From Pseudomonas sp. LD120 (GTDB lineage: Bacteria; Pseudomonadota; Gammaproteobacteria; Pseudomonadales; Pseudomonadaceae), in the NCBI RefSeq assembly GCF_009861525.1, contig NZ_WVHL01000005.1, positions 2,356,001-2,420,000 on the forward strand: DNA of 64,000 bases. Reading direction: 5' to 3'. Below, piece by piece: positions 56,234-64,000 of the stretch. The position numbers were made by a program, and so were the translations under genes. How positions within the stretch are numbered: the first letter of the stretch is position 1; every line of letters starts with the position of its first letter. Under the pieces are notes generated by a model that had not been told where the DNA came from, did not search any database, and saw only the letters and a program-made list of their open reading frames with translations.

Positions 56234-58659
56234 GGCAGGCACTCCTTGCGTGACGAGGGATAAGCGGTGAGCAGGTCGGCGGCCCAGTCCAGGCCGCGGT
56301 GACGCAACCAGACAGGGGCGAAACCGGCTGCGCCGGACGACTGTTGGATTCGGTCGATCTCGCGCTGCTCGGCTGGGCTGGCCGAGGCGGCGAAGGCCAG
56401 CGCCACCGGCCCCAGGTCGAGGTCGAACAGGCGGTTGCCCAGGCGCGACTGGTAGTAGTAATCACGCTTGGGCGTGGCCTGGGCGATGATCTCGATTTGC
56501 CGGTCGTTGAGGCCGAAGCCTTGGTAGATGTCGCGGATCTGCGGTTCGCCCGCCTGCGGGTTGGGCAGGAAAATGCGGCTGGCGCAGCTCTCGATGATTG
56601 CCGCAGCGATGCTGGAATCCCTGATGTCGGCCAGCGACTGGGTGGCGAAGATGACGCTGACGTTCTTCTTGCGCAGGGTCTTGAGCCACTGGCGAATGCG
56701 TGCAGCGAACAGCGGATCGTCGAGAAACAGCCAGGCCTCGTCGAGGATCAGCAGGGTCGGCGCGCCGTCAAAGCGCTCCTCGAAACGGGCGAACAGGTAG
56801 CTCAGCACGGCGGCCACCGCCGCCTTGCTGTGCATCAGTTCCTCCATCTCGAAGCACTGCACGTCGGCGCTGCCCAGCCGATCCTGATCGGCATCCAGCA
56901 ATGCGCCATGGGCACCGCCCAGTACGTAGGGGTGCAGCGCCTGGCGCAGGGCGTTGTCTTGCAGCAGCACGGACAAACCGGTCAGTGTGCGCTGCGCCTC
57001 CGGCGCGCCGGCCAGGCTGACGAGCGCCGTCCACAGCGCAGCCTTCTGCTCGGGGCCGACGGCCACGCCTTCCTGCAGCAGGCGAGCCTCCAGCCATTCC
57101 GCCGCCCAGGCGCGGTAGCCGGGCTGGTCGATGCGCGCGAGGGGCTGGAAGGCCAGGTCGCCGTCGCCGCCCAGGTCGTAATGCTCGCCACCCAGACCCA
57201 GCACAGTAGCGCGCAGCGAGCGGCCCATGTCGAAGAGAAACAGGCGCGAACCCGGGTAGCGTCGAAACTGCAGAGCCAGGGTCGCCAGCAACACCGATTT
57301 GCCCATGCCCGTTGGGCCAGCCACCAGCGTGTGTCCGACGTCGCCGACGTGGGTAACCAGGCGAAACGGCGTCGCGCCATCGGTGCGGGTGATCACCAGC
57401 GGCGGGCCATCAAGATGTCCGTTGCGCGCCGGGCCAGCCCAGACTGCCGAGACCGGCATCAGGTGCGCCAGGTTGAGCGTGGAGATCGGCGGCCGGCGGA
57501 CATTGGCGTAGGCGTTGCCGGGGATCGAAGAGAGCCAGGCCTCTACCGCGTTGAGGCCCTCGGCAATGGTGACGAAGCCGCGACCCTGGATCACTCGCCC
57601 GACCCGGCGCAGCTTTTCGTCGGCGATCTGGGCGTCGGCATCGCTCACCGTCACGGTGGCCGTCACATAACCGAAGGCGGCCTGGTCGGCGCCGAGTTCC
57701 TGCAGCGCTGCATCAGCGTCGCTGGCCTTGTTCATCGCGTCACTGTCGAGCAGCGGGCTTTCCTGCTGGAAGATTGCTTCACGCAGGAGCGCCAGGACGC
57801 CCTTGCGCTTGGCGAACCACTGCCGGCGTAGGCGCACCAGTTCCTTCTCGGCCTCGTCCTTGTCCATGCAGATGAAACGGGTCGACCAGCGATAGGCGAA
57901 GCCCAGTCGGTTGAGGTCGTCCAGCACGCCTGGCCAGGTCGATGTCGGGAAGCCGCGTACCGACAGCACCCGGAGATGCTGCTCGCCGAGTCGCGGCGCC
58001 AGGCCCGTGGTTAGGGGGCTGTCGGCCAGCAGGGCATCGAGGTGGAAGGGGACCTCGGGTACAGCTACCCGCTGGCGATTGGTCGAAATCGTGGCATGCA
58101 GGTAAGTCAGCGTCTGGCTGTCGTCGAGCCAGGCGAGTTCCGGCATCACCCCGTCCAGCAAGTCGAATAAACGATCCGTCTCAGCGACAAAGGCGGTCAG
58201 CCGTTCGCGCCAGTCGACGCCGCGCTGCGGCCGATGCTCGTAGAGCAGACCGGCGGCGCGCGAACGCGATTCCTCCGGCGGCAGGTAGAGCAGCGTCAGG
58301 TGATAACTGCTCTCGAAGTGGCTTCCGTGCGCCTCGAAGGCAGCACGGCGCTCCTCGTCCACCAGCCAGGACAGCGGCTCGGGAAAGTCGCTGTCAGGGT
58401 AGTTGGCTGCCGTTAGGCGCTCGGCCTCGATAAACAGCGCCCAGCCCGAGCCAAGGCGACGCAGGGCATTGTTCAGGCGCGCCGAGGTGGCCACCAGCTC
58501 GCCTTGGGTGGCGCTGTCCAGGTCTGGCCCGCGAAAGCGCAGGCTGCGTTGGAATGAACCGTCCTTGTTCAACACGACGCCGGGGGCGACGAGGCCGGCC
58601 CAGGGCAGCCAGTCGGCGAGTTGGGCGGGGCGGCGCTGGTATTCGGTGAGGTTCAGCAT
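56230..58659 (-). CDS. trbE: Conjugal transfer ATPase TrbE (VirB4)
   Basis: An 809-residue VirB4-type ATPase that powers pilus assembly and substrate transfer. The N-terminal domain has QLADWLPWAGLVAPGVVLNK and LYLPPEESRSRAAGLLYEHR. The ATPase domain contains Walker A VAGPTGMGKSVLLATLA near residue 450, Walker B LLILDEAWLFLDD near 638, and the ATQSLADIRDSSIAAAIIES motif. The ATG at 58659 gives the family start MLNLTEYQ, so a longer frame to 58743 is not used. Confidence 0.94.
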   Translation of the reverse strand: MLNLTEYQRRPAQLADWLPWAGLVAPGVVLNKDGSFQRSLRFRGPDLDSATQGELVATSARLNNALRRLGSGWALFIEAERLTAANYPDSDFPEPLSWLVDEERRAAFEAHGSHFESSYHLTLLYLPPEESRSRAAGLLYEHRPQRGVDWRERLTAFVAETDRLFDLLDGVMPELAWLDDSQTLTYLHATISTNRQRVAVPEVPFHLDALLADSPLTTGLAPRLGEQHLRVLSVRGFPTSTWPGVLDDLNRLGFAYRWSTRFICMDKDEAEKELVRLRRQWFAKRKGVLALLREAIFQQESPLLDSDAMNKASDADAALQELGADQAAFGYVTATVTVSDADAQIADEKLRRVGRVIQGRGFVTIAEGLNAVEAWLSSIPGNAYANVRRPPISTLNLAHLMPVSAVWAGPARNGHLDGPPLVITRTDGATPFRLVTHVGDVGHTLVAGPTGMGKSVLLATLALQFRRYPGSRLFLFDMGRSLRATVLGLGGEHYDLGGDGDLAFQPLARIDQPGYRAWAAEWLEARLLQEGVAVGPEQKAALWTALVSLAGAPEAQRTLTGLSVLLQDNALRQALHPYVLGGAHGALLDADQDRLGSADVQCFEMEELMHSKAAVAAVLSYLFARFEERFDGAPTLLILDEAWLFLDDPLFAARIRQWLKTLRKKNVSVIFATQSLADIRDSSIAAAIIESCASRIFLPNPQAGEPQIRDIYQGFGLNDRQIEIIAQATPKRDYYYQSRLGNRLFDLDLGPVALAFAASASPAEQREIDRIQQSSGAAGFAPVWLRHRGLDWAADLLTAYPSSRKECLP

Positions 58660-58669
58660 AGCGGCCTCC

Positions 58670-58942
58670 TCACACATCCAGCAGCGACGGCTGCTTGATG
58701 TGCCGGGAAAACACCTGCAGAAACTGCGGGTCCAGACGGGCACCCCACACCGCCAGCGAGTGACCTACCAACCAGAGCGCCAAGCCAGGCAGCCACAGCT
58801 GTAGGCCCAGACCGACCACCGCCGCCAGAGTACCGTTGAGGATCGCCACGTTGCGCGGCGCGCCACCGAGCAGAATCGGCTCGGCCAGCGAGCGGTGCAG
58901 TGGCACCTCGAAACCGGGGATGAGTTCGCGCTCGCCGTTCAT
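58670..58942 (-). CDS. trbD: Conjugal transfer protein TrbD (VirB3)
   Basis: A 90-residue protein: LIPGFEVPLHRSLAEPILLG, then two hydrophobic segments (NVAILNGTLAAVVGLGLQLW and LALWLVGHSLAVWGARLD) and a C-terminal FLQVFSRHIKQP. This is the two-helix VirB3/TrbD pattern. It overlaps trbC by 4 bases. Confidence 0.92.
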   Translation of the reverse strand: MNGERELIPGFEVPLHRSLAEPILLGGAPRNVAILNGTLAAVVGLGLQLWLPGLALWLVGHSLAVWGARLDPQFLQVFSRHIKQPSLLDV

Positions 58943-59280
58943 GCGATCACCGCCCCGCCGGCAAAGCTGAAGAAGCTGAGGAAGAACGACGACGCGGCGA
59001 AGGCAATCGACAGGCCGAAGACGATCTGGATCAGCTTGCGAAAGCCGCCGCTGGTGTCGCCGAAAGCCAGTGTCAGGCCAGTGGTAATGATGATGATCAC
59101 CGCGATGATCCGCGCCACCGGACCCTGTACCGAGTCAAGGATCGATTGCAGCGGTCCTTCCCAGGGCATGCCGGAACCAGCGGCGAGCACAGGCAGGGAT
59201 GCGCCCAGGTAGAGGGCACCGAGCATCAAGGCGCCGATGAGGCGACGACGATTAGCAACACTGGGATGGCGGGCAGTCAT
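58939..59280 (-). CDS. trbC: Conjugal transfer pilin TrbC (VirB2)
   Basis: A 113-residue prepilin with a long leader (LIGALMLGALYLGASLPVLA; cleavage likely after residue 33) and two membrane helices in the mature part (IIAVIIIITTGLTLAFGD, IVFGLSIAFAASSFFLSF). TrbC is cut and circularised in RP4; the same may occur here. The ATG at 59280 lies inside the end of trbB (29-base overlap) and gives the family-like N-terminus. Confidence 0.91.
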   Translation of the reverse strand: MTARHPSVANRRRLIGALMLGALYLGASLPVLAAGSGMPWEGPLQSILDSVQGPVARIIAVIIIITTGLTLAFGDTSGGFRKLIQIVFGLSIAFAASSFFLSFFSFAGGAVIA

Positions 59281-60283
59281 GGCTGTTTTCCTGAGGTAGC
59301 GAAGGAATGAATGCGGGGGCGATGGAGGAAAGTTGATAGCCGCGCTCGTCATAGCCAGTGACGCGGACGATCTGCTGTACATAGCGCGTGCGGCCACGGC
59401 CGGCGAGGAAGACCACCAGGTTGACCGTCCCGGCGATCAGAGCCCGCGGCGCGGTCAGGGCGACTTCCAGAATCAGTTGCTCCAGGCGCAGTAGCGCGCC
59501 CTGTGCAGAGCCAGCGTGAATGGTGGCGATACCGCCGGGATGGCCGGTTCCCCAAGCCTTGATCAGATCCAGCGCCTCACCGCCGCGAACCTCGCCGACC
59601 ACCACGCGATCGGGGCGCAGACGCAGCGTGCTGCGCACCAGATCAGCCATGGAGACCACGCCGGGCTTGGTGCGCAGAGCGACGTGATCGACGGCCGGAC
59701 ACTGCAGTTCGACCGTGTCCTCCAGCACCAGCACGCGGTCACCACTGCCGGCCACCTCGGCCAGCAGAGCGTTGGCCAGAGTGGTCTTGCCGCTGCTGGT
59801 GCCGCCTGCCACCAGGATGTTCTGCCTCTCACGTACGGCCACACGTAGGTACTCGGCCTGCGTGGTGCTGAGGATGCCGTCGGCCACATACTGGTGTAGC
59901 GGGATGACACCGGCTGCGCGTTTGCGTAGAGCGAAGGTCGGCCCGGCTACTACGGGCGGCAGTACACCTTCGAAGCGCTCACCAGTCTCTGGCAGTTCGG
60001 CGCTCAGCAGCGGCTTGTTGCGATGTACCTCCTGGCCGACATGCGTTGCTACCAGACGGATGATCCGTTCACCATCGGCAGCCGCTAGCGTGCCCAGATG
60101 GGCGCGGCCAGCGGACAGGCGATCCAGCCAGAGCACACCGTCGGGGTTGAGCATCACCTCGACGACGTCCGGATCATCCAGGGCGGCAGCGATCAGTGGG
60201 CCCATCGCCGTGCGCAACATGCGCGTGCGCCGATCCAGGGACGTTGCCGCAGCGCTCAGAATTGGGGAGGAGGCGACAGTCAT
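59252..60283 (-). CDS. trbB: Conjugal transfer ATPase TrbB (VirB11)
   Basis: A 343-residue hexameric ATPase. Motifs include VMLNPDGVLWLDRLSAG, Walker A VAGGTSSGKTTLANALLAE near residue 163, the Asp box VLVLEDTVELQC, Walker B-like RPDRVVVGEVRGGEALDLI and the His-box-like GHPGGIATIHAGSAQGALLR. It drives pilus assembly and transfer. The start overlaps copG by 4 bases. Confidence 0.94.
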   Translation of the reverse strand: MTVASSPILSAAATSLDRRTRMLRTAMGPLIAAALDDPDVVEVMLNPDGVLWLDRLSAGRAHLGTLAAADGERIIRLVATHVGQEVHRNKPLLSAELPETGERFEGVLPPVVAGPTFALRKRAAGVIPLHQYVADGILSTTQAEYLRVAVRERQNILVAGGTSSGKTTLANALLAEVAGSGDRVLVLEDTVELQCPAVDHVALRTKPGVVSMADLVRSTLRLRPDRVVVGEVRGGEALDLIKAWGTGHPGGIATIHAGSAQGALLRLEQLILEVALTAPRALIAGTVNLVVFLAGRGRTRYVQQIVRVTGYDERGYQLSSIAPAFIPSLPQENSHDCPPSQCC

Positions 60284-60714
60284 GGACGATCTCCCGAGAC
60301 CTGAGCCTCTGCCTGAACCTCTTCGTGCACGTCTCTGACCAGGCTGCGTCCGCGCTGCAGGTGGCGCCCCAGTTGCTCGACGAACTGGCTGAAGCGCAGC
60401 TTGCCCTGCGCGCGTGCTGCTTCTTGGTGAGCCTCGGGTACAGGCGTGCTGACCGTGAGGTAGTAGCGCACGTAGAGCGCCACAGTCTCGATCAGAATGT
60501 TCTGGTCGCGCTCCAGCCGCTCGAGCTGACGCGATAGCCGGTCCAGGCGCTTGGCCATGGCCACCTCGCGCTGCTCGCCAGACTCGGGTGACAGCCAGGA
60601 GGCCAGCGCCGCAGCGATGATCGAGGACTTCGACACGCCCTTGGTGATCGCCAGTTCGTTCAGGCGCTTGGCATGCTCGGGTTGGATAAACAGGTTGAGA
60701 CGGGCTCGGCTCAT
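60280..60714 (-). CDS. CopG/ribbon-helix-helix regulator
   Basis: A 144-residue protein. The N-terminal ribbon-helix-helix domain is ARLNLFIQPEHAKRLNELAI and KGVSKSSIIAAALASWLSPE; a coiled-coil middle (AKRLDRLSRQLERLERDQNI) and a helical tail follow. Such genes sit between traG and trbB in Tn4371-type and related elements and probably regulate transfer. Both ends overlap neighbouring genes by 4 bases. Confidence 0.87.
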   Translation of the reverse strand: MSRARLNLFIQPEHAKRLNELAITKGVSKSSIIAAALASWLSPESGEQREVAMAKRLDRLSRQLERLERDQNILIETVALYVRYYLTVSTPVPEAHQEAARAQGKLRFSQFVEQLGRHLQRGRSLVRDVHEEVQAEAQVSGDRP

Positions 60715-62702
60715 AGGACTATTCCATCGTCAGGGTCGAGGGCGGCCAGCCGCGCCACGCGCTGCAGGCGTGGATCCGGCTGGGTGGGGAAGGGAGTGGG
60801 AATGTCGTCCTCGTCGAGCAGGAGCAGGTCGCTAGCTAGCTCGTCGTGATCCGGCAACTGGGCGAGCTCCTCTAGTTCGGGCTGACGGCGTGGGCCGCCG
60901 TCCTCGACGCTTTCTACATTGGCCAAGTGAGCCGGCGCAGCGTCGGGGGCCGAAGGCACGGCCAGGTCGCTCCAATCGTCTGCGCGTGGCGACGGTGCGT
61001 CGGCATAGCGGCCCGGCTGCAAGCGCGGGGCGGGCAGCACCCGGCTCTGGAAGTTGGCGTCGGTGAAGTAGCGCAGCTTCTTCGCACGAATCGGCGCCAG
61101 GCCTGAGAGCATCACCACGGCCTCGTCGCTGGGCAGTTGCATCACCTCTCCCGGGGTCAGCAGCGGGCGTGCGGTTTCCTGGCGCGAGACCATCAGGTGG
61201 CCGAGCCAGGGCGCCAGGCGGTGGCCGGCATAGTTGCGCTGCGCGCGCAGCTCGGTGGCGGTGCCCAGGGTCTCGGAGATGCGCTTGGCGGTGCGTTCGT
61301 CGTTGGTGGCGAAGGTCACCCGCACATGGCAGTTGTCGAGGATCGAGTGGTTCTGGCCGTACGCCTTGTCGATCTGGTTGAGCGACTGCGAGATCAGGAA
61401 GGCGCGCAGCCCATAGCCGGCCATGAAGGCCAGGGCCGTCTCGAAGAAATCCAGTCGCCCCAGTGCCGGAAACTCATCGAGCATCAGGAGCAGCTTGTGC
61501 CGGCGCTCGATGCCGTCGGAGCCGTCGAGCGACTCGGTCAGGCGCCGACCGACCTGGTTTAGGATCAGGCGGATCAGCGGCTTGGTGCGGCTGATATCCG
61601 AGGGCGGCACCACCAGGTACAGCGACACCGGATACTTGGCCGAAATCAGGTCGGCGATGCGCCAGTCGCAGCGCGAGGTGACCTCGGCCACCGTCGGGTC
61701 GCGGTACAGGCCGAGGAAGGACATGGCCGTGGACAGCACGCCCGAGCGCTCGTTGTCGCTCTTGTTGAGCACCTCCCGCGCCGCCGAGGCCACCACCGGA
61801 TGCGGCGCATCGCCCAGGTGCAGCGTGGTCATCATCCGGTGCAGGGTCAGCTCGAAGGTGCAGGCCGGATTGGAGAGGAAGTTGGCAACGCCGCGCAGGG
61901 TCTTGTCCTGGCCGGCGTAGAGCACGTGCAGGATGGCCCCGACCAGCAGCGCGTGGCTGGTCTTCTCCCAGTGGTTGCGCCGCTCCAGCGCGCCCTCCGG
62001 ATCGACCAGGATATCGGCGATGTTCTGTACGTCGCGCACCTCATGGGCGCCGCGCCGCACTTCCAGCAGGGGGTTGTAGGCGGCCGAGGCCAGGTCGGTG
62101 GGGTTGAATAACAGGCAGTGGGAGAAGCGCGAACGCCATCCTGCCGTCAGGCTCCAGTTCTCGCCCTTGATGTCGTGGATGACCGCCGAGAAAGGCCAGG
62201 AGAGCAGGGTAGGTACCACCAGGCCGACGCCCTTACCTGAGCGAGTCGGCGCGAAGGTCAGCACATGCTCAGGGCCTTCGTGGCGCAGGTACTGGTCGGC
62301 GAACTGGCCGAGGAACACACCTGTCGGTTGGGTCAGACCTGCCTTGCTAACCTCATCCGCATCGGCCCAGCGCGCCGAACCGTAGGTGGTGACGCGGCGT
62401 GCCTGGCGTGCCCGCCAGATAGCCATAGCGATGGCCACCACCAATGCCAGCAGACTGCTGCATGCAGCGATGCTGCCGCCGACGTTGAAAGTGTCCGGCG
62501 CATAGGCATCGAAGACGAACCACCACTCGAATAGACGCCAGGGGTGATACACCGGCGTGCCCAGCAATTCGAACCAGGGCGCCCCCAGGCGGGCCTGGTA
62601 GTCGAGCGCGGCAGCCGTCCACTGCGTGGCACTCCATACCCCGGAGAGGGTAATGGCCAACACTGCCAGCACCTGGCCGTACAGCACCGTTGTTGCATGC
62701 AT
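60711..62702 (-). CDS. traG: Type IV coupling protein TraG (VirD4)
   Basis: A 663-residue coupling protein that brings the relaxosome to the secretion channel. N-terminal transmembrane helices (VLAVLAITLSGVWSA; SLLALVVAIAMAIW) are followed by Walker A FAPTRSGKGVGLVVPTLLSW near residue 153, VIHDIKGENWSLTAGWR, and Walker B KLLLMLDEFPALGRLD near 405. The ATG at 62702 is chosen because the frame upstream to 62927 is not family-like. It begins the transfer operon, and no relaxase gene precedes it in the window. Confidence 0.94.
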   Translation of the reverse strand: MHATTVLYGQVLAVLAITLSGVWSATQWTAAALDYQARLGAPWFELLGTPVYHPWRLFEWWFVFDAYAPDTFNVGGSIAACSSLLALVVAIAMAIWRARQARRVTTYGSARWADADEVSKAGLTQPTGVFLGQFADQYLRHEGPEHVLTFAPTRSGKGVGLVVPTLLSWPFSAVIHDIKGENWSLTAGWRSRFSHCLLFNPTDLASAAYNPLLEVRRGAHEVRDVQNIADILVDPEGALERRNHWEKTSHALLVGAILHVLYAGQDKTLRGVANFLSNPACTFELTLHRMMTTLHLGDAPHPVVASAAREVLNKSDNERSGVLSTAMSFLGLYRDPTVAEVTSRCDWRIADLISAKYPVSLYLVVPPSDISRTKPLIRLILNQVGRRLTESLDGSDGIERRHKLLLMLDEFPALGRLDFFETALAFMAGYGLRAFLISQSLNQIDKAYGQNHSILDNCHVRVTFATNDERTAKRISETLGTATELRAQRNYAGHRLAPWLGHLMVSRQETARPLLTPGEVMQLPSDEAVVMLSGLAPIRAKKLRYFTDANFQSRVLPAPRLQPGRYADAPSPRADDWSDLAVPSAPDAAPAHLANVESVEDGGPRRQPELEELAQLPDHDELASDLLLLDEDDIPTPFPTQPDPRLQRVARLAALDPDDGIVL

Positions 62703-63285
62703 CCCTGAACCCAATCCCAGACAAAAACACCGGCACGCGGATGTGCCGCGGGCGAGAGGTTCGGTACTGGGAGAGGAGGGGTCAAAGACCGTTTCGGCGG
62801 GGACTAAGAAGGATGGGGCAACACAGCAGACTGTGACGGTTGGCGGATAAGCCCAGCAGGGTATGGTGTAGATAAGCGTTTGGTGATGTCCGGTAACAAC
62901 TGGTCGGATGAAAAAGGAACCGGCCATAAACGATAGTTATTGGCCATGATTCGAAGTGACCTAACTCCTTTTTCGGGGCATGGTTCACTTGGCGATTTTT
63001 TCTCAATGTTCATCTACCCTGTTCGTATAAATCTGCCAGCAGTAGGGCTTTGAATGCGAGAGACCCCCAGCCAGCCGCAAACTCAGGCAGCCCTATTGGA
63101 GCAGGCCGAACGCCTCAAAAGTATCATCGATGTAAAGGAAAGATGTCAACCCATGGACATCGGTTTGAATGCATATTTGTCAGGGTTTAGATCAGGTGTC
63201 CGATGTCCATAGACCACACGAATTTTTCACCGAAATGGATCACGTGGTGTCCATGGCAAATACGCGAATTTTGTGGCGAGGAAAG
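62703..63285. other. Intergenic region upstream of traG, degraded
   Basis: These 583 bases hold no complete recognised gene. A plus-strand frame of 52 codons (63054-63212) begins MRETPSQPQTQAALLEQAER and could be the 5' remnant of a gene. ATGGACATCGG (63153-63163) and CCGATGTCCAT (63200-63210) are an inverted repeat. A traG promoter probably lies in 62703-62950. Confidence 0.4.
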
Positions 63286-63459
63286 CTAGCGTGACCAAGA
63301 TGAGCCCGATCCAACAGTCCAAAGCTCATCCAACCTGGTTGTATAACTAGGGCTCTTAAGCTCTCTCCTCATACCCCATTCAGGTGATACAGGGACGCTG
63401 GCAGCCCGCAATGTACCTCGCCCCCACTTGGCATTTATCTCATCCAAAACATTCATCAC
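63286..63459 (-). pseudogene. rulB: RulB/UmuC-type DNA polymerase V gene, 3' remnant
   Basis: The minus strand encodes VMNVLDEINAKWGRGTLRAA, then SVPVSPEWGMRRELKSPSY and TTRLDELWTV before the stop. This is the conserved C-terminus of UmuC/RulB proteins. The frame is open from 63498, but the sequence before about 63459 is not UmuC-like, and a stop lies further upstream. The rest of the gene is missing. rulB is a known insertion point for plasmids and islands in Pseudomonas. Confidence 0.75.
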
Positions 63460-63633
63460 TCGCCCGCTTGATATACCGTATCTGTAAAGCATGAGCACTG
63501 TGCTGGAGGCGCTGACTGGACATCCTTACCCTGTACCAGATGTGAATGACGGGCAGCAATCGACCCGAAGCAGCCTGTTGCAGCCCCTTAAACACCAGAG
63601 TCCACTTCAGCCTGCAGGTTGGTGTTCTGCTGT
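63460..63633. other. Intergenic segment, no gene seen
   Basis: This short segment separates the rulB remnant from the oxidoreductase gene. Nothing gene-like was recognised. Confidence 0.4.
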
Positions 63634-64000
63634 TTACCTATTCACATCCACCACTACACGACCCCGGATCTTACCGTCGAGCAATTCATGGGCAACCGGT
63701 ATGGACTCGCTCAGGCCGATCTCCCGGGTAATTTCATCCAGTTGTGCCAGATCCAGCCCGATGCAAAGGCGCTCCCAGGCTTCCACACGCTCTTTGTAAG
63801 GGCGAGTCACGCTGTTGATACCTAGCAGGCTTACGCCGCGCAGAATAAAAGGCGCTACCGTTGACGGAAAATCCATGCCTTGAGCAAGGCCGCATGCTGC
63901 AACCAGACCGTCTGCGCGAGTGCCCGCACACACGTTGGCGAGGGTATAGCTACCGACTGAGTCTATCGCCGCAGCCCAGCGCTCCTTTGCCAGTGCACGC
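63634..64000 (-). CDS. acuI: AcuI/YhdH-type NADPH oxidoreductase, 3' part
   Basis: The frame is open to the window edge, so the gene starts beyond it. The visible part encodes ALAKERWAAAIDSVGSYTLA, ADGLVAACGLAQGMDFPSTV and APFILRGVSLLGINSVTRPY, ending in HELLDGKIRGRVVVDVNR. This matches the C-terminal half of YhdH/AcuI, a medium-chain dehydrogenase that reduces acryloyl-CoA with NADPH and may also act as a quinone oxidoreductase. It is not mobile-element-like, so this may be chromosome beyond the island or cargo of it. Confidence 0.88.
   Translation of the reverse strand, partial: RALAKERWAAAIDSVGSYTLANVCAGTRADGLVAACGLAQGMDFPSTVAPFILRGVSLLGINSVTRPYKERVEAWERLCIGLDLAQLDEITREIGLSESIPVAHELLDGKIRGRVVVDVNR

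Noticed and set aside
56299..57831. 510-codon frame antisense to trbE
   Set aside because: A long antisense frame is expected in GC-rich DNA; the VirB4 motifs are on the minus strand.
1..64000. CRISPR arrays, tRNA or rRNA genes, complete insertion sequences
   Set aside because: None was seen; the short repeats found are operator-like, att or hairpin elements. The prophage integrates in dusA, not in a tRNA gene.

Overview
The window reads as a Pseudomonas chromosome (probably the P. fluorescens group). At the left, the gene order and the proteins match a block known from P. aeruginosa (copS-copR, cupredoxin, queF, HAD-like protein, mlaA, PilZ protein, rssB-rssC, tal, dusA). About 53 kb of accessory DNA is inserted at the 5' end of dusA.

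Region 1 (1-10710) is core chromosome. It holds the end of a LolC/LolE-type permease, a copper two-component system divergent from a periplasmic cupredoxin, queF, a DUF4404 protein, a HAD-like protein, mlaA, a PilZ protein, the RssB/RssC regulator pair, transaldolase and tRNA-dihydrouridine synthase A. Most units end in clear intrinsic terminators.

Region 2 (10710-47120, about 36.4 kb) is a P2-family prophage between two copies of a 13-bp core, TCCAATCCATCAT, that lies inside dusA. The element supplies a new 5' end to dusA. Its left arm has a tyrosine integrase, a PrtN-like regulator, a run of small early genes with an unusual repeated hairpin/ribosome-binding leader, a primase-helicase, an Ogr-like activator, and a Cro/CI switch. 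Its right arm has the P2 late genes in P2 order (D U T E' E FII FI, fibre, I J W V S R, lysis, X L M N O P Q), with a P2-type E/E' frameshift site and a cos-like sequence. The terminase ATPase gene P has an in-frame amber codon, so the prophage may be defective. AT-rich cargo sits at three places: a three-gene module behind the repressor, a DUF4145 gene between S and V, and a trypsin-like protease gene beside the portal gene. A LexA-box operon with an HMCES/YedK-type protein lies next to cos.

Region 3 (47.1 to at least 50.7 kb) begins a second element in tandem at the same dusA site. It has its own dusA 5' fragment, a homologous integrase and a second PrtN-like gene, then a hipBA toxin-antitoxin pair with two operator-like repeats.

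Region 4 (50.9-62.7 kb) is a GC-rich P-type (Trb) conjugation cluster: traG, copG, trbB, C, D, E, J, K-like, L, F, G, I and a DUF2274 gene, all on the minus strand. No relaxase gene is visible. Upstream of traG lie a degraded stretch, a C-terminal remnant of a RulB/UmuC-type polymerase gene, and the 3' part of an AcuI/YhdH-type oxidoreductase gene that runs off the window. The right end of the second element was not found.

The most noteworthy features are the four covarying hairpin leaders (13.1-14.3 kb), the AT-rich three-gene module (20.0-21.5 kb), the protease cargo (43.6 kb), helically phased GTAAT repeats (46.1-46.4 kb), and the two related elements stacked at dusA.
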